Below, piece after piece: positions 54,998-64,000 of a stretch of 64,000 nucleotides of DNA. Made by a program: the position numbers and the translations under genes. Source of the DNA: Deinococcus planocerae (GTDB taxonomy: Bacteria > Deinococcota > Deinococci > Deinococcales > Deinococcaceae); NCBI RefSeq assembly GCF_002869765.1, contig NZ_PNOR01000006.1, forward strand, positions 79,944-143,943, in the 5' to 3' direction. Every line of letters begins with the position of its first letter. The first letter of the stretch is position 1. The notes under the pieces were generated by a model, which was not told the origin of the DNA, searched no databases, and saw only the letters and a program-made list of their open reading frames with translations.

Positions 54998-55471
54998 TCA
55001 GCCGTCCAGCGGAAGCTGGCGCAACAGGTTCACGGTCTCGATCATCGCGAGCACCGCCTCGCCGCCCTTGTTTCCGGCCTTGGTGCCCGCACGCTCGACG
55101 GCCTGCTCGATGGTGTCGGTGGTGAGCACACCGAAGGCGATGGGCACGCCCGTATGCAGCATGGAGTTCAGGATGCCGTTCGTGGCCGCGCCCGCCACGA
55201 AGTCGTAGTGGTCGGTCGCGCCCCGGATCACGGCGCCCAGGCACACCACGGCGTCGTAGCGCCCGGACTCGGCGAGGCGGCGGGCGACGAAGGGCACCTC
55301 GAAGCTGCCGGGCACGAGGTAGTGGTCGAGGTCGGCGCTGTCCCCGCCGTGCTGTACGAAGGCGGTCTCGGCGCCCTCCACGAGGCGGTCCACGATGAAG
55401 TGGTTCCAGCGGGTGCTGACGACGGCGAACTTGAGGCCGGTGGCGATGAGCGTGGCTTCGATGCGGTTCAC
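54998..55471 (-). CDS. ribH: 6,7-dimethyl-8-ribityllumazine synthase
   Basis: This protein of about 157 aa catalyses the penultimate riboflavin step. Diagnostic motifs: VVSTRWNHFIVDRL, VPGSFEVPFVARRLA, LGAVIRGATDHYDFVAG and FGVLTTDTIEQAVERAG. The start is chosen as GTG 55471 (MNRIEATL), because a CACAAT box ends 7 nt upstream and the ATG at 55480 overlaps it. No other rib gene is adjacent, so it appears to be separate from a riboflavin operon. Confidence 0.93.
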   Translation of the reverse strand: MNRIEATLIATGLKFAVVSTRWNHFIVDRLVEGAETAFVQHGGDSADLDHYLVPGSFEVPFVARRLAESGRYDAVVCLGAVIRGATDHYDFVAGAATNGILNSMLHTGVPIAFGVLTTDTIEQAVERAGTKAGNKGGEAVLAMIETVNLLRQLPLDG

Positions 55472-55778
<307 letters not shown>

Positions 55779-56495
55779 ATGAAGCGCGAGCCCCTGTACG
55801 AGGGCAAGGCCAAACGGGTTTACGCCACGGACGACCCCCACGAGTACATCGTCGAGTACAAGGACGACGCGACCGCCTTCAACGGGGTCAAGCGGGCCCA
55901 GATTCTCGGCAAGGGGGCGGTGAACAACGCGATCACCGCCCACCTCTTCCCCCGACTGGAGGCGGCAGGTATCCCGACCCACTTCATCGAGAGGCTGTCG
56001 GACACCGAGCAGCGCGTGCGGGCCGTGACCATCGTGCCCGTCGAGGTCATCGTGCGGAACGTGGCGGCGGGCAGCTTTTCGGGGAGGCTCGGCGTGGAGG
56101 AGGGCACGCCCCTCGCCCGCCCGGTCGTCGAGTACTGCTACAAGTCGGACGCGCTGGGCGATCCCCTCATCAACACCGACACGGCGATTGCCCTCGGCTG
56201 GGCGCGCGAAGGAGAGTTGAGCCGCATCCGCGAATTGGCGCAGAGGGTGCGGGACTTCCTGACCCCCTACTTCGCCGCGCGGGGCATCCGCCTGATCGAC
56301 TTCAAGCTGGAGTTTGGCAGGACGCACGACGGGCAAATTGTCCTCGCCGACGAGATCAGCCCCGACACCTGCCGCTTCTGGGACGCCGAGACAGGCGAGA
56401 AGCTCGACAAGGACCGCTTCCGCCGCGACCTGGGCGGGGTGGAGGAGGCGTACGCGGAGATGCTCAGGCGCGTCACCGCACCCGCGGAAGGCTGA
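55779..56495 (+). CDS. purC: SAICAR synthetase
   Basis: This 238-aa enzyme joins aspartate to CAIR in purine synthesis. Motifs: [47 protein letters not shown], and the C-terminal [28 protein letters not shown] region (key acids in LADEISPD). GGAG precedes the ATG. It heads the cluster purC-purS-cupin-purQ-dinB-purL. Confidence 0.95.
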   Translation: MKREPLYEGKAKRVYATDDPHEYIVEYKDDATAFNGVKRAQILGKGAVNNAITAHLFPRLEAAGIPTHFIERLSDTEQRVRAVTIVPVEVIVRNVAAGSFSGRLGVEEGTPLARPVVEYCYKSDALGDPLINTDTAIALGWAREGELSRIRELAQRVRDFLTPYFAARGIRLIDFKLEFGRTHDGQIVLADEISPDTCRFWDAETGEKLDKDRFRRDLGGVEEAYAEMLRRVTAPAEG

Positions 56496-56504
56496 AGGCA
56501 GAAA

Positions 56505-56569
56505 GCAGAAGGCTCCGCGAGCTTTTGCATCAGCCGCCCTCTTCTTGCCATCTGCCATCCGCCTTCTGC
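56505..56569. repeat. Dispersed intergenic inverted repeat (copy 2)
   Basis: GCAGAAGGC (56505-56513) pairs with GCCTTCTGC (56561-56569). The interior contains GCTTTTG and GCCATCTGCC as in the copy at 39497-39550. It lies between purC and purS within the operon, where it may stabilise or attenuate the mRNA. Confidence 0.6.
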
Positions 56570-56585
56570 AACACGGAGTGTCCCC

Positions 56586-56852
56586 ATGCCCACCTACCAC
56601 GCCAAAGTCTTCGTCACCCTCAAGCCCTCCATCCTCGACCCGCAGGGGCGCACCGTCGAGCGGGCGCTGTCGCACCTCGACCACACGAACGTGACGGGCG
56701 TGCGGGTCGGCAAGTACATCGAACTCACGCTGGAGGGCGAACGCCCAACCGTTGAGGCGCAGCTTTCAAACATCGTAGGAAGCGTGCTGAGTAACCCCAT
56801 CATGGAGGAGGCGCGCTGGGAGCTTGAGCAGGCCGAGCCGGTGGGCGCATGA
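56586..56852 (+). CDS. purS: FGAM synthase subunit PurS
   Basis: This 88-aa small subunit bridges PurQ and PurL in the three-part FGAM synthase. It reads TYHAKVFVTLKPSILDPQGR and later VTGVRVGKYIELTLEG, typical of PurS. GGAG lies 7 nt before the ATG. Its stop overlaps the cupin gene (ATGA). Confidence 0.94.
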   Translation: MPTYHAKVFVTLKPSILDPQGRTVERALSHLDHTNVTGVRVGKYIELTLEGERPTVEAQLSNIVGSVLSNPIMEEARWELEQAEPVGA

Positions 56853-57216
56853 GCACGCCGGGGAAGGTCAGCCTGGAGGACAAATTCGGCCTCTTCACCG
56901 ATCACTGGTCGCCCAAGATCGTCGGCGAGCTCAACGGCCAGCAGGTCAAGCTCGCCAAGATCAGCGGCGAGTTCGTCTGGCACGCCCACGAACACGAGGA
57001 CGAGCTGTTTCTGGTCACGCGCGGCACGCTGCTGATGCGCTTCCGAGACGGCGAGCAGCGGATCGGCGTCGGTGAATTCATCATCGTGCCGCGCGGCGTG
57101 GAGCACCAGCCGGTCGCCGAGACCGGGGAGGTCTGGATGCTCCTGTTCGAGCCATCCTCCACCGTGAACACCGGCACCGCGGGCGGCGAGCGCACCGTGA
57201 CCGAACTGGAGCGCCT

Positions 57217-57220
<4 letters not shown>
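56849..57220 (+). CDS. Cupin-domain protein inside the purine operon
   Basis: This 123-aa single cupin has motif 1 [16 protein letters not shown] (two His and a Glu for metal) and motif 2 [11 protein letters not shown]. It overlaps purS at its start (ATGA) and purQ at its end (GTGA), so it is translated together with FGAM synthase subunits. Its substrate is unknown. The tight coupling suggests a role in purine metabolism or in damage control of a purine intermediate; that is inference. Confidence 0.85.
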
Positions 57221-57881
<661 letters not shown>

Positions 57882-57885
<4 letters not shown>

Positions 57886-58351
57886 ACGAACTCAAGCAAT
57901 TCCTGATCGAGCAGTACGGGGCGGAGTTGGGCGCCTTCCGCGCGGCCCTAGAGAGCATCCCCGCCGAGGGGTTCGGCACCGCGACGGTGGGGCACTCTCC
58001 CGCCTGGCACGCCCTCCACGTCGCCGAGTGGCTGCGGCTGGCCGTGCTGAACGACCGCTCGCCATCCTACGCGCACCTGGGCTGGGAGGACCGGGAGTGG
58101 GTAGGGACGCTCAGCGGCGAGCCCGCCCACCGGGAGAGCGCGGGGAAAGCCGTGATCCTCGCTCACCTGGACGAGGTGACGGAGCGCGTGCTGTCCTTCA
58201 TCCACAACCTCAACGCCGCCGATCTGCAAGCCCCCTCCTTCTCCCCGAGTGCGCCGGGGGGCCAGCGCCCGCGCCTTCAAGGAATCGGGATGCACCTGCG
58301 GCACGTCGCCTACCACCGGGGACAGATTCAACTCGGCAAGAAGGAACGGGC

Positions 58352-58355
<4 letters not shown>
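57882..58355 (+). CDS. DinB-family protein inside the purine operon
   Basis: This 157-aa four-helix DinB-like protein has likely metal-ligand His residues in [16 protein letters not shown] and [12 protein letters not shown] (HxxxH). The GTG overlaps the purQ stop and the stop overlaps the purL ATG, so it is translated between FGAM synthase subunits. The reason for its presence is unknown. Confidence 0.83.
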
Positions 58356-60598
<2,243 letters not shown>

Positions 60599-60654
60599 AG
60601 CGGGTTGGTGGTGCTCTGGGTTGGGAACGAGGGGCGCTGGTGGGGCGCTTCGTT

Positions 60655-60709
60655 CCCCCCCTCTGCTGCGCAGCTCTACGAGTCCCAGCCTCCCCTACAA
60701 GGGGGGAGG
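60655..60709. repeat. Left 55-bp inverted repeat
   Basis: Exact reverse complement of 61100-61154. Its first three bases also belong to a GGGAACGA/TCGTTCCC stem (60623-60657) that follows purL and may end that transcript. Confidence 0.85.
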
Positions 60710-60711
60710 GG

Positions 60712-61068
60712 TTAAAGGCGCTCGCTCAGTGCCGTGCAGATGCGTTCAAGGACGCCTTCCAGATTGCCCCTGACCTCGGTGTTCCAGAAGCGCAGGACGT
60801 GGAACCCATCGACTTGCAGGGCTGCGTCTCGCACTCGATCAGCTTCGCTGTTCAGGTGCTGGCTCCCGTCGAGCTCAACAACGAGCCGTGCTGGATAGCA
60901 CACGAAATCCACCACGTACCGTCCGACAGGCTCCTGGCGACGAAAGCTGACACCCAGCCCCGCACTCCTCAACCTTGCCCAGAGCATCCGTTCTTCGGAG
61001 GTCAGGTTCCGGCGCAGCGTGCGTGCCACCTCGGTACTGACGCTCTCACGCGGCAAACGATACGGCAT
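60712..61068 (-). CDS. DUF559-domain protein (Vsr/PD-(D/E)XK-like endonuclease fold)
   Basis: This 118-aa DUF559 protein has the pattern RRNLTSEERMLWARLR, FRRQEPVGRYVVDFVCYPARLVVELDGSQHL (catalytic-type acids and His; in part) and VLRFWNTEVRGNLEGVL. The fold is related to very-short-patch-repair endonucleases, though family activity is largely untested. It has its own TAGATT -10 box (61074-61079) 5 nt before the ATG and is transcribed against the purine genes. It is enclosed by long inverted repeats, as a selfish or mobile gene would be. Confidence 0.87.
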   Translation of the reverse strand: MPYRLPRESVSTEVARTLRRNLTSEERMLWARLRSAGLGVSFRRQEPVGRYVVDFVCYPARLVVELDGSQHLNSEADRVRDAALQVDGFHVLRFWNTEVRGNLEGVLERICTALSERL

Positions 61069-61073
61069 ACCCG

Positions 61074-61079
61074 AATCTA
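61074..61079 (-). promoter_or_regulatory. -10 element of a leaderless promoter (DUF559 gene)
   Basis: TAGATT on the minus strand ends 5 nt before the ATG at 61068. The promoter lies inside the unit bounded by the inverted repeats, so the gene carries its own expression signal. Confidence 0.5.
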
Positions 61080-61099
61080 CCCACCCTCATCTTTTTGCT

Positions 61100-61154
61100 C
61101 CTCCCCCCTTGTAGGGGAGGCTGGGACTCGTAGAGCTGCGCAGCAGAGGGGGGG
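61100..61154. repeat. Right 55-bp inverted repeat
   Basis: Exact reverse complement of 60655-60709. It lies 38 bp upstream of the purF start, so the purF leader RNA would begin in or pass through it if transcription comes from purL. Confidence 0.85.
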
Positions 61155-61192
61155 TACGCGACGTGCTGCCCACCCCTCCAAAGGACCCCACC

Positions 61193-62611
<1,419 letters not shown>

Positions 62612-62652
62612 ACGGTCACTTTTACGAAAGCGTATACACTGGGTCCCAGCCG

Positions 62653-62925
62653 ATGGAATTCGACTGGGACTTTGCCAATCTGGAGCACATCGCCCGCCAC
62701 AAGGTCGAACCGGAGGAGGCGGAAGAGGCCCTGCGTGATCCTGCCGTCCTCGAAACTCCCGCCCACCGGGGGCCGCTCGGGCAACGGCGTTACGGCATCA
62801 TTGGGGCCACCGAAGCGGGCCGTGTCCTCGTCATCTTCTATGAGTTGAGAGGCGAGAGAATCCGAGTTGTGACCGTCCGTGCCGCCACACCCGAGGAGCG
62901 CACGCGCTACTACACCGAGGAGTGA
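62653..62925 (+). CDS. brnT: BrnT-family toxin
   Basis: This 90-aa protein has the BrnT pattern: FDWDFANLEHIARHKVEPEEAEEALRDP (shown in part), GQRRYGIIGATEAGRVLVIFYEL and VRAATPEERTRYY. BrnT is a RelE-fold ribonuclease toxin. The following gene is its antitoxin, in the toxin-first order typical of BrnT/BrnA. A GTATACACT sequence lies 13 bp upstream, and repeated CACT words around it may be the autoregulatory site. Confidence 0.85.
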   Translation: MEFDWDFANLEHIARHKVEPEEAEEALRDPAVLETPAHRGPLGQRRYGIIGATEAGRVLVIFYELRGERIRVVTVRAATPEERTRYYTEE

Positions 62926-63290
62926 AGCCCATGACCAGCACCGAACAGGAACTGCCCGCCGTCAACTCCAGCGCCGAGATTCCCGAGTTTGCCACCGAGG
63001 AAGAGTTCATCGAGTTCTGGCAGACACACAGCATCGGTCCTGGCCTGATCGAAGCAGGGCGCAATGACCCCGAGGTCTGGGAGGTGCTGAACCGCATCGC
63101 TCCCCGCCAGCGGCCCCGGCAACCGCGCCAGCCCAAAGCCACCCACGTCACCACCCTGCGCCTGGACGAGGACATGGAAAAGCGGCTCAAGCACGTTGCC
63201 GAGTTGAAGAAGGTGCCGTACCAGACGCTGCTCAAGCAGTTCGTGGGCGAGCGGCTGTATGAGGAGGAGAAGCGATTGGGGGTAATTTAG
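62922..63290 (+). CDS. brnA: BrnA/CopG-type antitoxin
   Basis: This protein of 119-122 aa starts at GTG 62922 (overlapping the brnT stop) or ATG 62931. The N-terminus is acidic (FATEEEFIEFWQTHS) and should contact the toxin. The C-terminus is ribbon-helix-helix-like: THVTTLRLDEDMEKRLKHVA then ELKKVPYQTLLKQFVGERL. It neutralises BrnT and represses the operon in known systems. Confidence 0.83.
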   Translation: MKPMTSTEQELPAVNSSAEIPEFATEEEFIEFWQTHSIGPGLIEAGRNDPEVWEVLNRIAPRQRPRQPRQPKATHVTTLRLDEDMEKRLKHVAELKKVPYQTLLKQFVGERLYEEEKRLGVI

Positions 63291-63303
63291 ATGTAGCAGC
63301 CTA

Positions 63304-63875
63304 TTAAATCGTTAAGTGTATAGTTCTCAATTTGTCTCTCATAATATCGGCCCTAATTTTACCCATCGCCGAATGAACTATTTGCCTATCAAGCAAGAAA
63401 TGAGCTTCTACGTCCGACCTGATTCCTTGCGGCCAAGGCCAGCCATAGTTTTGATCTATATAAGACCCTATTTCACTTATCGTGTCTACAGATGGCATAG
63501 AGCGGACGATCCTAAGCGCTTCCTTAACTACAGCAATGGTTGGGGCGTCGTTTCTTGAGTACGCTTCTATTATCTGGTCCTCTTCAAGGCCAAGATTAAA
63601 GGCGTTTCTTATAGAATCTATTATTTCAGATGTAGCAATAGGATTGCTCTCATCCTCCCTATACACAAAGTCATATTTAAACGACAAATGCTTTATTTTG
63701 CGCAATCTATCGTTCAGCGACCTAATATATGAGGAAATGACCTCAGTGCCGTCCTTGACTAAAGCATACACCATTCCATCACTTCTACTAGTCTTAAACT
63801 CCTCCAAATCAGACGATTGCACCACAACTGAATCCCTGACCGTAAATCGATACTGTCCTTTAAACTCCTGCGCTA
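63304..63875 (-). pseudogene. AT-rich hypothetical gene, 5' end cut off by an IS element
   Basis: The minus-strand frame is open from the stop at 63304 back past the first GTG (63825) into the IS end, reading LAQEFKGQYRFTVRDSVVVQ just upstream. So the true start was probably beyond the insertion. The residual 173-190 residues are soluble and not recognised (for example LRIVRSMPSVDTISEIGSYI). GC is near 42%, far below the surrounding DNA, which marks it as acquired. It lies just after the BrnTA pair. Confidence 0.5.
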
Positions 63876-64000
63876 GAGGCTGCCAAGAACACGGTTGAAC
63901 TTTCGGGTAAGAGTCTGGGCAGGGCAGAATGCGGGGGTGACCCGGCGAGGCTACCCCAGCGACGTGGACGACGACACGTACCTCTTCCTACTGCCATATC
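63876..64000 (+). mobile_element. Left end of an IS5-like insertion sequence (continues beyond the window)
   Basis: The transposase start at 63937 and the sequence change mark an IS. The terminal repeat probably begins GAGGCTGCC at about 63876, directly after CTA, consistent with the TnA targets of this family. The right end is outside the window, so the boundary is provisional. Confidence 0.5.
63937..64000 (+). CDS. IS5-like transposase, N-terminal fragment
   Basis: A GTG start gives [20 protein letters not shown] before the window ends. The RRGYPSD..D..Y..L.PYL pattern is the usual N-terminus of IS5/IS4-type transposases (DUF4096-like region). The catalytic DDE part lies outside the window. 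Confidence 0.68.
   Translation, partial: MTRRGYPSDVDDDTYLFLLPY

Larger units (their letters stand above)
60655..61154. mobile_element. DUF559 gene cassette bounded by 55-bp perfect inverted repeats
   Basis: Bases 60655-60709 and 61100-61154 are exact inverted copies (55 of 55). Each contains the palindrome CTGCGCAG and the words CTCTACGAGTCCCAGCC and CCCCTACAAGGGGGG. They bracket one minus-strand gene (60712-61068) whose stop lies 2 bp from the left arm. No clear target duplication is seen outside the arms. Single related pieces occur at 21571-21583 and 54115-54145. The unit separates purL from purF, which suggests insertion into the purine cluster. It resembles a non-autonomous or endonuclease-carrying mobile unit, but mobility is inference. 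Confidence 0.6.

Overview
The window is about 64 kb of very GC-rich DNA (roughly 69% by eye) and looks like a Deinococcus chromosome. Three things support this. Many genes have a TAnnnT -10 box whose last T lies only about 6-8 nt before an ATG or GTG, so their mRNAs would be leaderless, which is common in Deinococcus. The gene content fits: DUF2382/PRC-barrel protein, WGxxGxxG low-complexity secreted protein, RNase H-fold protein, UPF0173, PurS/Q/L-type purine synthesis and a TmrAB-like ABC pair. Intergenic regions carry dispersed hairpin repeats. The species cannot be named from this sequence alone.

Layout. 1-4.1 kb: 3' part of sucB, a lower-GC hypothetical, pyrE, an RNase H-fold protein and a UPF0173 hydrolase. 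4.2-8.6 kb: two tight units, cdaA-cdaR (c-di-AMP synthesis) and yqeK-lcp-rsfS, joined by 4-nt stop/start overlaps. 8.7-13.4 kb: a PhoB/PhoR-like two-component pair, a Thr/Asp-repeat secreted protein, a DUF2382 stress protein and phoU. 13.5-25 kb: beta-glucosidase, MerR regulator, heterodimeric ABC exporter, peroxiredoxin, acyl-ACP desaturase, chromate transporter, and hisC divergent from a TetR regulator. 25.5-36 kb: lipoprotein, a frameshifted aspartyl protease-PDZ gene, an SRPBCC protein plus a relic of its 3' end, EamA exporter, a fused ATPase-permease ABC transporter, NUDIX and SDR enzymes, asparaginase, hemC and a CNNM/CBS membrane protein. 36-44.3 kb: DinB, dus, two GNATs, argB, VanW, purK-purE divergent from folC, then tRNA-Lys(CTT). 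44.5-46.9 kb: a lower-GC accessory locus of two tiny peptide genes divergent from a TPR-SARP regulator. 46.9-55.5 kb: housekeeping genes (NUDIX, yigZ, ispF, trmL, M29 aminopeptidase, cyclophilin, khpB-like, prmC, ribH) with small regulatory cassettes (ArsR-DUF2087, XRE plus two membrane proteins). 55.8-62.6 kb: purine cluster purC-purS-cupin-purQ-dinB-purL, then purF, with a DUF559 endonuclease-like gene between 55-bp perfect inverted repeats lodged before purF. 62.6-64 kb: BrnT/BrnA toxin-antitoxin pair, an AT-rich gene cut by an IS5-like element, and the start of that element's transposase.

The strongest candidate for something new is at 44571-46874. A leaderless transcript carries two adjacent small genes. 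One encodes four tandem 10-residue units (x-AGIKDFGVM) whose core varies only at synonymous sites; the next encodes a 43-residue peptide ending in VDFGVI. They are divergent from a TPR protein with a SARP-type DNA-binding and BTAD C-terminus. The N-terminal sensor half of that regulator is compositionally foreign while its C-terminal effector half is native. The arrangement resembles peptide-TPR-receptor signalling pairs but with a different output domain; this function is inference.
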